From Torreya grandis (taxonomy: Eukaryota > Streptophyta > Pinopsida > Cupressales > Taxaceae): a stretch of 64,000 bases of DNA. Under the pieces are notes generated by a model. That model saw nothing but the letters and a program-made list of their open reading frames with translations, was not told the DNA's origin and did no database searches. The position numbers were made by a program, and so were the translations under genes. This document shows, one piece after another, positions 11,556 through 24,375 of the stretch; position 1 is the first letter of the stretch; each line of letters starts with the position of its first letter. The stretch lies in the NCBI GenBank assembly GCA_037957365.1, contig JARHVA010002682.1, positions 2,073,001-2,137,000 on the forward strand. The letters run 5' to 3'.

Positions 11556-14500
11556 TATTCCATACATCTGATGTACTATCATCTTAATTAATTTTTGTAT
11601 ATGTCTCAATTACTTTAATAATTTCATTAATATATTATTAACTTTTACATACTTATACCATCATATATTCTTGATTGGATAAGGTCATTGAGAGAAACCT
11701 GTTTGCCCATGACCTATGAGAGAGAAATAAGACCTTGTTATAGGTAGAAATTGCAAGAAATGGATGTTTCTGAGAGGGAAATTATAAATCATAGTGATTT
11801 TTATTCAAAAATAATGAAAATAATTTAATTATATCACATTCAACCTCTTGATTGTCTTTCTTACTCCTTTTAACTCCTCAAATCAAGGTTTTAGGTCTCT
11901 TACTATGTTTTCATGAGGATTGTAGGTCTTGATCTTGGTATATGACTGTATCCTTATAAAATAAACCCTACATTATCCATCTTGGAAACTCATCATGTCA
12001 TTTAAAAATTCATATATCCTCTTGATGATATCAATTCCTCCAACATCAACTACTATCCCCTAGTCACAAACCCTTGTTGGCATTTGGCTGTGCTTCTTAA
12101 GTTGTACATACAATAGCTTATATATGACCATATTAAAATGAATTTGTACACAAATACATTAAAAAAGGTAATCTAGTTCATAATTAAATATTTATGATCC
12201 TTTCTCCTTAATTGAGCATGACCCTCATTATTATTAATGCTTTCAAATCTAAGGCCATTTACTTGGTTGTAGGTGCACACTATGTGGATTAGTTGTAGGT
12301 TTCCATTTTTAAGCTTGTTGTAGGTATGCTTGAGTTAGGTAGTTTTATAGTGGTATTACCATTATTACTAAAATTATATTCATAATATTTCTATATTATT
12401 TTCCCTTCTCTTTCTAAAGAAATATAATCAACGTCAATACCTCTTTGATGGCACTAAACCCCAAGACATTATTCATGTACCAAACATCCTTGACTGTGTT
12501 GTAAGGAAATTTGTTCTATATGAACATAAAAATATAGGTGATATTGTGTATGATTTTATCTTGAGTTTATATCAATATTACATCTCCTACCCCACCCCCA
12601 CCTTTATGGTAATCCTCATGATCCTTACCAAGCAACTTCCTAGGTCTTCAGCTCCTTTGTTAGGTCTCTCTATTTAAAACCCTACTTGACTATAGGTATT
12701 GGATTTATTAAGTTATAAAGTATGTTTTTTATCCATAAAACCATAAATTAATCTTATCCTTCTCAAAGATATGATAAAATTCTCACAAGATGTCTTACAT
12801 AGTGAAATAAGACCTTTTAACCCATACTCCAAGCATGATTTGTAATGTAGCTTCTCCGAAGGGCTATAGGTGATTCTTCTTGGTGTGGCTATAGCTTGTG
12901 TTCTAAGGTGGTTATAGGTGGAAATTTTTGACCCTATCAAACCTTTACTAAATTGTAAGATCTTCTCCCTTTGAGGTGGCTAGGGACATTCATCACAAGG
13001 TCCATAATGCACTAAGGCAGTCAACCCTCCCTAGTTATGAAAGCATATATAACATGATTGTTGTAGGTGAATTTTATAGGACTACAAGTGAATTATTTTA
13101 GATCACTACAAGTTCAAAAGCTATGACTTATGATTATTCATGAAGTGCCACATATTATGTATTTCAAACCTTTAATGAGGTAGGTCCTATAGGTTAGAAG
13201 GTCTATTGGTAATAGTAACCAAACCACAAACCTTTGTAACTCTAGATGTGTCCGTACAAGCTTGTAGGGTTTCATTTATCTCCATCCCAAACCTTGTGTG
13301 AGCTATAGGGTCTATTTTCAAACTTATTGATCATATTATCAACACTTAAGCCCTCTTGAAATGATCAAAACCCTTTAAAACCCTCAAAGCATCCCTATAT
13401 CACCAATGACCTATTTACTTTGGTTTCTTCTTAGTGGTAGTTGTAGGTATATGTTTGGGTGGCTATAGGATCTCATTTGATTGCATACTTTATTGTAAAT
13501 CCTCAATTGACTCTTGATTTGATCCCTAGATCACATGTATTTTGATGTTCTTATGAAATATGTTCTTGTGCATAAAACCCTCCTAAGAACTCACTTCAAG
13601 CCTCTCCCTCACCTCAAACATAGAATGTCACTAGGTATGGTGGCTGTAGGTGAGTATTTGAAGGTTTTAGGGATGTAAGTGGTTAGTTTGGACAATTAAT
13701 GACTACCTCCTTAACTTCCCTTATATATGAATGGAATATTGTAAAGATTGATAAACATGTATTGCTTGTTTACTCTCTTCATGAATAACTTGATGTCATG
13801 TGTAATCCTCATAAGGCTGGTATATGGCTATGTTCATTCCATTTATATGAATCATGATTTTCATAATACCTAGAGAGGTCATTAGATATGAATATGGATC
13901 ACTACCCCTCTCTCATATACTGATTAGGGAGGGTCATAATCCAAAGAATGAAGGACTATACAAATGATCTCCTAAGGGATTCCTGATGGTCTAAGTGGTT
14001 TCTCAATTAGAGATGACTAACTAGGGATTCATGGTCATTATACCCATGAATAAAATGACTGTCATTAAATCTTTATATTATGACCCTCATGATTATGTCC
14101 TCTACAAGTGCAAGTCTCCTTGACGATTGTAAATGATGCTTGTAGGTGCCTATACTCTTTCTCATGCTTGTATTTTACCCATATATGGGTTGCTCATGTA
14201 TCCTCCTCATGATAATAGTTACTTGTCACTAAATCTTGAAAAATACCTTTCTTACCTCAACATATCATCCTTGTGAACACACTTAGTTGTGTACCCTTAC
14301 TGTAGGTCCTCATTATGACTGTATGGTACTTTGACTGTTACACACATGACCTTCATCTTGAAAGAATATTATAATTTTTTCATTCTTATTAATTTATTGA
14401 TGCCATCATAGATATAAGAAGGCCCTACCTTTCATTTAAGTCCTCTTCATAAGGATCATAATGTATTCCCATGGCTGTAGAGTGATATTGCATTTATTGT

Positions 14501-16017
14501 AGAGATGTTTCAAAGTATGCAACTTCTTCTTCTCATGATCATATTTCCCTTTAATCAATCTTTGACTCTCCCAAACAATGGAACTAAGGGATGAAGGTGG
14601 GTATGAGGGTGTATTTAAGTGTAAATATGATGAAGGGTGGAATGAAGGTGAAAACATAGTGATAATGGTAGACCCTGGTAGTGATATATGGTGAGTGAGG
14701 TAGAAGTGAGAAACAAGCATTTGGAGGCATGATAAGACCAAACCAAGGAATTGAAAATAAATAAGGAATCATAATCACCACTTCAAATTAATTTTAATTC
14801 CATTATACTAGGGTAATATACTAAAATTGAATTTCAAAAACCTCAAAATTTGCAAAAATTCCTTAATTTATGCTAAACTAGCACATTGAGACACCTGAAA
14901 GCATGGAGATGGGATTTATTACCATAAAACAAGAAGATAATCTATGAATTATGTATCAAACCCATGAAAAATTTATGAAAAGCCTAAAATTATGAATTCT
15001 TGACAATTTGAGGCTATTTTATTCTCCTTGGATCGTATAATTCACCCTTGCAAGTTTACCTATACTTCATATTGACTGGCTGAGTTTGAGACCTTTGTTT
15101 GACCTTGAATTGGATTAATAACACTTATATAATTTAATGAAAAGGTAGATCAAGTCCTCAATATTATATAACAAGTTTAATTTTCTTGAAACTTTACCCA
15201 GGTGAGGAGAAATTGGAGAAAAATAGTGACCTTCCTAGTTACAAGGCAACAAAATTTGACCTAACTTCAATTGAATGGTTCGTGAGCCTAGATAATCAAA
15301 TTGAGAAACCAATTAAACCATCAGGAATCCCTCTGAGTCTACTTTATTCACCCCAAAATTGAGATATTTACCCTCCTCCAATAGACTTTACCATCAAAAA
15401 ACCTATAGGCAAGTCTCTTTATGCCAACTGAGCAAGTAACAAAAGAAGACTAGTTTAGGGCCTGTATGGCCATAAAAATCCACGAAAATCCTAATGAATC
15501 TTGGTAATGACTTGCATATGATTTCCTCTACCTTGGCTATATGGATTCCATATGGATTATGTACCATTGCTTGAAAATGAAGGGAAAAGAGTCTTTTCTT
15601 TCCTTTATAAGATTACCAAATCTTTCCACCACTTTTAATGGAATGTTTGAGAAGTATTACATTAATTTACATGTAAAAATAGACTTTTAACCCTTTTTAT
15701 GTTTTAATATTGCAAATTTGGCATGTGGGAGGGCATTTAGGCCCATTTTGAGTTATTTAACATACCAAAACACTTTTTCATGATTTGAAATTTTAAACTT
15801 AGGCTATTTTCATACTTTTAAACATATTAAAATATCCTTTTCAATGAATTTTTTATTCTTTTTACCCCATTTTTTGACATTTTTGACTAAAATTTGTGTT
15901 TTAAGACCATAATTGATCATTTTGACCAACTTTAAAGGGGTAAGGGCTGGCTTTTTGAATGTTTTGAATGATAGGGGTAGTAATTTGGTCACATAGGCCA
16001 AATTAATAATAGTAACA
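11556..16017 (-). repeat. Element A 5' LTR (right copy)
   Basis: Colinear with 1-4405. The right edge is 16017, after AGTAACA; the matching edge in the other copy is 4405. The left edge is not defined. Compared with the other copy it carries about 80 extra bases near 13920-14036, and there a 17-base word is in opposite orientation in the two copies. Frames such as 14436-14741 and 15810-16001 (minus) lie wholly inside the LTR and show no protein similarity. Confidence 0.9.
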
Positions 16018-17854
16018 ATACTTAAAATTATAGGATGAACCTGCTTAGTAATGGCTGAATCTTGGTTTCTCGTTTTCCTCCCTTAGTGTTTTTAACAGGT
16101 GCACCTTTCCTTACAGTAATCCATTATTATTTATAGATTAAAAATGTTGTCAGTTCTTTAAACATGTTTTTATGTGGATCAGTGTTTTACAACTATATTT
16201 ATTTTAGATAAGTGTTGTATATGTTGAGAGTAAGGACCCTACAATTATCTTTTATTCCTCCTTTGAGTTTTCTCTTCCAGGTCTGGATGAATAAATTATT
16301 CTATACTTGATGGGTTTTCTACTAGTATGAAACTTGGAATATTTAAGAAGGGCATTTTAGAATTAATATACTGAGAAATTACCTTCATGATTACTTGCCA
16401 CTTTGGGAAGTTGATTAAATATGGTTATGACATTTTGAAAGAGCAGTTTAATGACATAATTCTATCCTTGGGTGAGGTATAGTAGGGTGGTGTTGGTAAA
16501 TAACTGTATAGGATGGAGAACATCATTATATCATTGAATTTATGAAGGATTTGGAATTATATTTTATTATGTCTTGATTAAATGTTCAGACTTGTACCTT
16601 CCAACCTTTATTAACTTCTCAACCACCATGGGAATGTGCTTTGAGATCCTAATGATTTAACAATGATTTAATATGATGGTAGTGGAAATGATCATCTTCT
16701 AGCTATATAGTTATTTTGTTCTTGAGGTTATTTTTTTAAACATCAAGTCATATTTAAGCTTGTATAAGTGAGAGGTGTCCCTTTTAGTCAAGTGGTAAAA
16801 AAGGATGAGAAGATGTTTTAGAAGACAACACAATAAGTCAAATGGGGCATAGAGTTAGTGTGTTTGAATGACAACTCTCAATAAATGATTGTAGTCTATT
16901 TTGAACTTTGAAACGTTAAAATATATGTATTATTTAATGATAATCCTATCATATTTTATTTTTATTCTCCTTTCCATTAAAATTCTCAAAGACATTTGAT
17001 AAAGTTAGTAGATTGTGTTCATTAACTCGATAGCCTAATAAATGCTATGACCTCATATCACTAAGATCATAGATAGGATAGAATGGTAATAGAATTAATC
17101 ACATAGGAGTCTTAGTGGATTAATTTTTATGTATGAGAGTATGCTAAGTGAGGATGGAAAATTAAGAGGACTAATTAAAAATCTATTTTAGAATAGTATA
17201 TATTAATGTTTTGAAATAATGAATGGCTATATTATCTTAGTGTTGTGGGTGTATTTTTCCTTAACTCAGATGCCTGATCATATTTTAAACAATTTAATTG
17301 TTTATAATGAATAAAATGAGTGTAGGTATTCACAAGTGATTATTTCCCACCTACTATTACACGAGAGTTATTATTACCCTATGATATACTTATGCATTAC
17401 TTACTATGATGTTATAAGAAGTGGTTATTTCATATCATTATAATGATTCTTATACGAGAGTTATATTGTTTCTTTTATTATAATATAAACTTACATTTAT
17501 TGTATCTAATCTTATATTAAATTAGGTATTTTGTTGATCATGTTTATCATGTTTTTATAGCATGTTCAAAGTTTTAATGGATTTGACTTACTAGTGTACG
17601 CTGATGCACGTGTTGATGTGTAAGTGAAACAAGATAAAAGATCATAAGAGATATAAGATATTGATTATTTGATGTGTTGTATTGTTTCCAAAATATAATT
17701 TCTAAGTTCTTTTATAAATGAGTCAAATTGTATACTCTTATTTTTAATATTAATGTAGAATTTTGAGTTATCCTACTATTAAAATGTTATCTATTCGTAA
17801 TTGCTTTTATTAATTAAAATATATAAGTCTATGTTTATTTATTGTATTTGTGAC
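16018..17854. other. Gene-free spacer between elements A and B
   Basis: AT-rich sequence without a recognisable coding frame on either strand. The only structured item seen is a possible tRNA-derived SINE relic at 16775-16890, listed separately. Confidence 0.6.
16775..16890 (+). repeat. Possible tRNA-derived SINE relic
   Basis: TAGTCAAGTGGT at 16785-16796 fits the RNA polymerase III A box (TRGYNNARNGG), and TGTTTGAATGAC at about 16861 is a weak match to the B box. The spacing (~75 bases) is longer than in most tRNAs. No poly(A) tail or target duplication was recognised. It could be chance. Confidence 0.25.
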
Positions 17855-18849
17855 TATTAAGCACAAAATATACTGAGAGGACAGGGGTGAATTATTATAT
17901 TATATATCATTTACTTAATCTAATTTATTTTCTTTAACCACTTAATCACACATTCAAAGTATGCAATGAAATTGAAACAATAATATGTACCACACAAGAG
18001 AGAGAGATACACCATATTTTTACATGGAAACCCAAAGTGGGAAAAACCATGGAGAACAATCTCAAGTATATGAATGAGCACCAACTCAAAATAAAAAGTT
18101 TTCAAGCACCAACTTTCAAGAGCACCAACACAAAAACTATTTGTGAGCACCAACCCACATGCACACCAACCCCTTGTAAAGATTTGTGAGCACTAACCCA
18201 CATGAGCACCAACCCCTCTTGTGTATAAAAAGAAACTATCTCTCAATGTTTTTTACTCAACAAATGACATAACTCTACAATATTTCCTACTTTTCTCTCT
18301 TCAAAAAAAAATACAAACCATGCACTCTCGTGCATATCCCAAATGGATTCTCAAGCCTTTATTTATAGCTTTCCAAATGAATTTTGGCATTCACCCTTTG
18401 TGACCCTTCAATCTTCATGGAAAATGGAACCAAACTTATATGACCCTTCATATCCTTGCATTTTAAAAGTCATATGGTGACCCTTCATAAGCAAAAACAT
18501 CCTTTCCTCTTTTATCTTTATCTTGGTGACTATTTGTATTCCTCAAAGTGTCTTTTCATGGAAAAATGTGCCATACCCTCTTTTGTCTTTACATGGTGAC
18601 TCTTGAAATTCATCAAGATGACTCTTCATGAGAAAATGCATCCCATTCCTCTTTTTTCTTTACCTTGTGACACTTTTACTTCTCCATGCACCCTCTTTTG
18701 ACTTATATGAAACCAAAAATATATTCATTAATATTAAATAAATATTAACACATATTAGTGGATATATGAATATTAAAAACATCATTAAATGCAATGGGGC
18801 CTTTATCAATAATAATTGTATAACTTTGACATCAATGACAATATTTACA
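17855..18849 (-). repeat. Element B 3' LTR
   Basis: Direct repeat of 24376-25341. The right end ATATTTACA (18841-18849) gives TG at the LTR start on the minus strand and is followed by the PPT. The left end is set at TATTAAGCA, shared with the other copy next to the PBS. Between about 18060 and 18215 the phrase GAGCACCAACCCACATG recurs several times in slightly varied form, ending before TGTATAAA. Confidence 0.9.
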
Positions 18850-18864
18850 AAAATCTCCCCCTTT
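18850..18864 (-). other. Element B polypurine tract
   Basis: On the minus strand the bases just before the 3' LTR read AAAGGGGGAGATTT, a classic primer for plus-strand DNA synthesis, exactly abutting the LTR start TGTAAATATT. Confidence 0.85.
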
Positions 18865-19099
18865 GTCATTGATGGCAACCTCAAACTGAAACTACCACAT
18901 CCTACAACCTACACATACTACCATCTAAAAAAAAACTTACAGTAACTCCCCCTTAGCAACTTGTACCTATTCCCTATACCTATTTCTACACTTGTACCTA
19001 TTTTTTTTCTTATCCCCCTTTGACATAAATGGAAAAGGGCCTACTTGGAGCTAATACTTAGCTCCCCCTCAACTGATGCTACACCTCAATGGCAAGAAG

Positions 19100-20060
19100 T
19101 AAAATAAATTACTCCCAACTTCTCTCGTAGATACTCAAATGTGTCTTTTGGTAGTGCCTTTATGAAAATATCTACAATCTGCTCTATAGTACTGATATAT
19201 TCCATCGTAACCTATTTATCTACAACCTACTCTCTCAAAAAGTGATATCTAATGGGAATATGTTTTGTTCTTTAATACATCAGTGGGTTCTTTGAAATAT
19301 TAATATCACTTGTGTTGTCACAAAAAATAGAAATAGGTTCATCATATTTTACCTTGATATCTTCCAAAGTTTGCTTCATCCAAAGCAATTAAGTAAAACA
19401 CAATACTTTTACAATATATTTTGCATCAACTATAGAAAGTGATACTAAATTTTTCTTTTTGCTTAGCCATGATACTAAGATATCACCAAGGAAAAAAGCT
19501 CCTCCACTTGTAGTTTATTCTTTAATACATCAGTGGGTTCTTTGAAATATTAATATCACTTGTGTTGTCACAAAAAATAGAAATAGGTTCATCATATTTT
19601 ACCTTGATATCTTCCAAAGTTTGCTTCATCCAAAGCAATTAAGTAAAACACAATACTTTTACAATATATTTTGCATCAACTATAGAAAGTGATACTAAAT
19701 TTTTCTTTTTGCTTAGCCATGATACTAAGATATCACCAAGGAAAAAATCTCCTCCACTTGTACTTTTTCTATCATCCAAGCAACCTACCTAATCTAAATT
19801 TTCATAAGCAACTAAAGTGAAATATTTGCCTGTGGGATACCACAATCCATAATCCAATGTCCCCTTGATATATCTTAAAATTCTCTTCACCAATTTAACA
19901 TGAGTATTTTTTAGAGTTGATTTATATCTTGCAACCATACTTCCTACATGCATGATGTCTGGCCTTGATGCAGTCAAATATAAAAGACTACCAATCATAG
20001 ATCTATACAATGATTAATTTGCAATATGTGAATCTTCATCCTTTCTCACCTTATTTCCTA
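19100..20060 (-). pseudogene. Element B RNase H domain, interrupted by a duplication
   Basis: Minus-strand translation gives YRSMIGSLLYLTASRPDIM, VKRILRYIKGTLDYGLWYP, GCLDDRKSTSGG, and after the duplication RTKHIPIRYHFLRE and ALPKDTFEYLREKLGV, the standard order of copia RNase H up to the polyprotein end near 19100. The DADWAG block that holds the first acidic residue has decayed to ENLD-x-VG. A 250-bp tandem duplication (19264-19763) repeats the part from the SGG block to the HSRTKH block and shifts the frame, because 250 is not a multiple of three. Earlier stops are also present. The domain cannot be functional. Confidence 0.9.
19264..19763. repeat. 250-bp tandem duplication inside element B
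   Basis: Bases from about 19264 to 19513 recur at 19514 to 19763 with a constant offset of 250. Across the aligned unit only one base differs clearly (GAAAAAAGCT at 19491 against GAAAAAATCT at 19741). The two LTRs of the same element differ by roughly 8%, so the duplication is much younger than the insertion, or is an assembly artefact. Confidence 0.95.
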
Positions 20061-20079
20061 TACACATTGGTGTGCCAAC

Positions 20080-20860
20080 TAGTGCACAATCTTCAAAACC
20101 AAATTTCTTCAACATTTCCTTGGCATATTTACTTTGAGATATGAAAATCCCTTTATCTGACTAAAATATTTGCAATCCTAAGAAAAATGATAATTATCCA
20201 AGCATATACATCTCAAATTCTTTTTGCATATTATCAAAAAATTCTTTCATCATCTTTTTAATGTTTCTTCCAAAAATGATGTCATCAAAATATACCATAA
20301 CAATCAATTAATGATCATCTTCTATTTTGATGTAGAGATTACTGTTAGCAAATCTTTTCTTAAAACCTTGATCCTATAGGTACTTATCAATTCTTGCATA
20401 CCAAGCTCTAGGAACTTATTTCAATCCATATAGTGCTTTATTTAATCTACATACATGGCTACTAATATTTGAGAGAATAAATCCCTCAGGTTGCTCAATG
20501 TAGATCTCTTCTTCTAGATTCCCATTTAGGAAGGTAGATTTGACATCCATTTCAAACACTTTGAAAATTTTAAATACTACATATACAATAAACATTATAA
20601 TAGCCTCTATCCTTACCACTGGTGCAAAAATTTATTCAAAATCTAATCCCTCAATTTGAGCATATCCTTTACATACTAATCTTGCTTTATTCCTGGTCAC
20701 TTCTCCATTTTCATTCAACTTATTTCTATAAACCCATTTTGTTCCTATCACATTGTGATCTTCTGGTCTAGGCACTAATTCTTAAGTATCATTAGTTTCT
20801 ATCTAATTCTATTCTTTATCCATTTCCTTAACCTAATACTTATCATGTCTAGCTTCTGAA
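20080..20860 (-). pseudogene. Element B reverse transcriptase (decayed)
   Basis: Minus-strand translation runs through all copia RT blocks: GTKWVYRNKLNENGEV, KARLVCKGYAQIEGLDF, FAPVVRIEAI, FEMDVKSTFLNGNLEEEIYI, EQPEGFI, LNKALYGLK, then MVYFDDIIFG and FEMYMLGXLSFFLGLQI. The catalytic YxDD is intact (YFDD, about 20279-20305). In-frame stops lie at former Gln or Trp codons. It would copy the element RNA into DNA. Unlike elements A and the chromovirus fragment, the active site is preserved; the stops silence it. Confidence 0.93.
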
Positions 20861-21229
20861 AAAGCTCTAGGCTGAATTTTAGATAACAAAGAGAAATTAA
20901 CTTGCTTAGATTCACTTACCATCATTCTTCGAGTGTGAATTACTTCATTTATGTCCCCAATGATGTCACTTTAATTATTATTTTTATAAACATATTTGGA
21001 TGGAGTTTTGGTGTCATTTTTCTCCTTTTTCTCATCTTCTTCTGATTCTTCAAAATCTTCCTCTTCAATGATTTCAAGAATGTCTACAAGATCACTGATT
21101 CTTTGTGTTCCATCTTCTTCTATCCTCTCAACAATTTTCTTGGTTATTTTTTTATAACATTTATAAGCTTTAATTTTACAAGACTAACTAAAAAATATAC
21201 CTTCATTTGCTCTAGATTCAAACTTACCA

Positions 21230-22010
21230 AGTTTTTCATTGGTTCTCTTTATGAAGCATCTACTACCAAAAACTCTAAAATAATCAACTGTTGCCAATTT
21301 GTCTTTTCATATCTCATAAGGAGTTTTATCACTATTGACTCTCAATAATACTCTATTCTAAATATGCACTATTGTAACAACTAATTCTCTCCAATATTTA
21401 TCTGGTATCTTAGATTCATTTAGCATTCTCCTCACCATCTCTTGAACTATTCTTTTCTCCACTCAACTACTCCATTTTGTTGTGGATTCTGACTGCTAAA
21501 TAAAGTCTCTTTAATCCATGGTCTTCAAAAAACTCAAGAAACTAATCTAACATGAATTCTCCTCCTTAATCTAATCTTAGACACTTAATATTCAAATTGG
21601 TTTTATTCTCAATTAATGATTTGAATGTTTTGAAATGTCTGAAAGCTTATGATTTTTTATTTAAAAACATTACCCAAGTCATATGTGAAAAATCATCAAT
21701 GAAAAACATGAAATATTTTTCAACTTGAGTACTTTGAGTTCTCATAGGTCCACACAGATCAGTGTGAATGAGCTCTAGCATCTGAGTGGTCGAGTACTCT
21801 TTTATTTTGAATCACCTTCTAGCCTACTTCCCATGCTGACAAGGTTTACAAAGCATGTTGGATAGCTTTGTAATCTTTAGAAGATTTTTGACTACTTGCT
21901 TCTTGATGATGTTGAAAAAATTATCAAAATTTATGTATCCCATTTTCTTATGCCATAGCCAACTTTATTCAATTTGACTCAAATAACATCTTTGACCTTT
22001 GATTTTTGAT
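21230..22010 (-). pseudogene. Element B integrase with GAG-pre-integrase segment
   Basis: The zinc-binding lead ends in LCKPCQHGK at about 21835-21860, typical of copia pre-integrase. The core follows on the minus strand: LIHTDLCGPMRTQS (first Asp), FFIDDFSHMTWVMFL, LRLD-x-GGEF (second Asp) and RIHNKMEWWRKE-like (Glu). Further on are blocks with DAS and the variable linker. Stops and small shifts are frequent. The three catalytic acids are recognisable. Confidence 0.9.
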
Positions 22011-22049
22011 ATCATACACAAATTATTGTCTGTTCTCTGAGTATCTGCA

Positions 22050-22400
22050 ACCAACACATCTGAATCTTTTCTCCTAATTTCAAAACCTTCTACATAAAAA
22101 TTTAGTGTGTGCCCTTGATCACACATTTGAATTACACTCAAAATATTATTCTTAAGACCTTATACATACAAAACATGTTTAGTTTTAGTTCTACCATTAT
22201 CCAAACTTAGTGTACCTTTTTTGTCAATTCTGGTAGTAGTATTATCTCTGAATTTCACTATGCCACCATTGATCTTCTTCAAGGTTATGAACTTAATTTT
22301 ATCTCCTATTATTTTCCTCAAATGTCCACTATCAATGAACCATGGATTTTCTTCATTTCTTTCATGCAAAGCTGTCTACACCAACATAGATTTTTTAGGT
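22050..22400 (-). pseudogene. Element B aspartic protease
   Basis: Open from 22369 to 22160 on the minus strand, with ENPWFIDSG at the active site, GDKIKF, the glycine-rich strand block GGIVKFRDNTTT and the end block TKTKHVLYV, then after a stop MCDQGHTLNFYVEGFEIR. These are the consecutive blocks of copia protease and its junction to pre-integrase. The residues after DSG (normally C-S-x-H-M-T) have changed to HLRKII, so the flap side is degraded although Asp-Ser-Gly remains. Confidence 0.88.
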
Positions 22401-22449
22401 TGTTTCTTCTACCATGAACCTGTCTAAACTTTCTTCTTGATGAATGGAG

Positions 22450-24314
22450 ACTTGAAACTCTAGTCATTTTTGACTGACTCAAACATGCTTCTACAGTACT
22501 GACCTATGTGTCTAAAATTATTTCACTTGTAAAATATTATGGCCTCTTCATTAAAGACTAATAGAGGAGTAAAAGAGTTGTGGCTTCTACTTGACTCTGC
22601 ATGACTTTCCTTCTCCTTATTTCTAAAATTGTTAGCCCTTTTTTGACATTCTATTTTCTTACGACCATATCCATTAAAATAAAAATAATAACCATAAAAA
22701 TAGGACCTATTTTTGTATATCTGACCTGATTGTCTTTTGTAGCTCTGTTCTTTCTAGACTTCTTTGTTTGAGATGTCCTATGTATTCTTAACTTCTTCCC
22801 TTTTGATTTCCTCTTTTGTAAGAGCTTCATCATAGCTCTTTCCCTTTTCTTTGTATGTGAAAGTAGTGGCATCCCCTTTCTCTTTTTAAAAATTGATACA
22901 TATCTTATCTAACATTGATCTTTGACTTTCTAATATCTTATTCAACATATTAGTGTTATTTTCAGAATTTGAATCATTGGCTGCTCTATTATTTGGTTGC
23001 TTTATTTGTTTTCTAGAGATCTACTTTTAAAGGAACAATTTCAATAGCATACTCTTCACATTCTTTACTTACTTTTTTAAACTGTGCTGTTAGATCTTAT
23101 TCTTTCTTCTTGGCTTCTTCAAAGTGTGCTTGTATATCTTTAATTGTTTCCTTTGACTCCTTTTCATTTTTCTCGATCTAGAGCTTTAGTCTTTGATTCT
23201 TCTTCTCAAGAGCTTTTAACTCTTCTAAGAAAAAAATGACTTCTTCTAGATTCACTTTGGCTTCATCCTATTCTTCATCTTGATCATCTATAATTTTACT
23301 TACAGAGGCATCTTCATGTATGGCCATGAATAGAATCTCTTCTTCTTCTAAATCACTGACTCCACTATCTTTGACTGAGCTAGGATCTTTAGATTATAAA
23401 CTCTTCTTCTCAAATCCCTTCTTGAATTTTCCTTTCAAATTCTTCTTGTATGTAGAATTTCCTTTTTCATTGTTAGTATTGCCCTTATTTAGGCACTTAG
23501 ATGAAAAATGTCCAATATTTACACAATTAAAACATTTAAAAGGTAATTTTCCTTGCTATTTACCTATGCCTTTTTAGGCTTGTGAATGAATAGAGCTCCA
23601 TTATCATTTTCATCATCACTAGAACTATCACTTGATTCTTGAATCTTAGCCTGCTATTGCTTTGATGTCTTAAAAGTAGCTTCTCTCTTTGAGGGTTTCT
23701 CTTGTTTGGTCCGCATCTCATAGGACATAAGAATACCATGTAGCTCATCCATCTTTAGCTTGGCTAAATTCTGCATCTCTTCAATTATCTAAACTTTTGC
23801 ATCATATCTCAATGGTAGAGATCTCAAAACTTTTTGAACCACAATTGATTCTTATAGCTTTTCTCCAAGACCTTGAATCTAATTAACTATTTGATCAACC
23901 TGCAAAAAGATAACTTACTATATTTTCTTCCTCTTCCATCTTCAAACTTTCAAACTATCTTCTAAAAGTTTGAAGCTTAGCTTGCTAAACATTTCCATAA
24001 CCTTTGTAAATATTCTCAAGTTTTACCCAAGTTTCATAAGTAGATTTACATTACATAACTTTAACAAATTATGATTCACATAAACCACATAAAATAACAT
24101 TTAAAGCTTTAGCATTATTTTTACTTGCCTTCTTTTCTTTTGGAGTAGTTACAAGTGTTTGTGGCTACTCATATTCCTCCACCACTGCTTACCAAATGTT
24201 GAATCCAAAGGCCATTAAATAAGTCTTCATATTTATACTTCAAAAAGCATAATTTGTCCCATCAAACAAAGGTGCCTTATTTATATAAAAACCTTCATGT
24301 GATCTAGCCATCAT
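22450..24314 (-). pseudogene. Element B gag: UBN2-type domain, zinc knuckles and coiled coil
   Basis: Minus-strand reading starts with MMARSHEGFYINKAPLFDG at 24314, followed by TNYAFWSINMKTYLMAFGF, the typical start of copia gag. The capsid-like UBN2 part runs to about 23700. A clean CCHC zinc knuckle, CFNCVNIGHFSSKC, lies at 23493-23537. A Glu/Lys-rich stretch at about 23265-23040 (LEELKALEKKNQRLKL, KKVSKECEEYAIEI) predicts a coiled coil, and two more degenerate knuckles lie near 22650 and 22520 (YGRKKIECQKR, NNFRHIGQYCRS). Gag packages the RNA and forms the particle. Many stops break the frame. Confidence 0.88.
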
Positions 24315-24361
24315 GCTTTCCCATCTACCTTCAAGCTATAAAACTTTTTTCAAAGGAACCT

Positions 24362-24373
24362 ACTCTGATACCA
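24362..24373 (-). other. Element B primer binding site (iMet type)
   Basis: ACTCTGATACCA on the plus strand is TGGTATCAGAGT on the minus strand, matching the 3' end complement of plant initiator-Met tRNA, placed two bases inside the 5' LTR. It fixes the element's direction. Confidence 0.9.
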
Positions 24374-24375
24374 AT

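Larger units (their letters stand above)
1..16017 (-). mobile_element. Element A: Tat-like Ty3/gypsy retrotransposon, left end cut by window
   Basis: Bases 1-4405 reappear in the same orientation at 11556-16017, and between them lie minus-strand gag remnant, protease, archaeal-type RNase H, reverse transcriptase, RNase H and integrase. On the minus strand the right copy is the 5' LTR and the left copy the 3' LTR. Both copies end on the right in AACA, so the LTR starts TGTT on the minus strand. The left end is outside the window, so the target duplication cannot be checked. The coding part is broken by stops and lost active-site residues. The LTR is at least 4.4 kb and possibly near 6 kb, because no PBS was found between 10 and 11.5 kb. 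The lineage (Tat-like) is inferred from the second RNase H and the integrase C-terminus. Confidence 0.9.
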
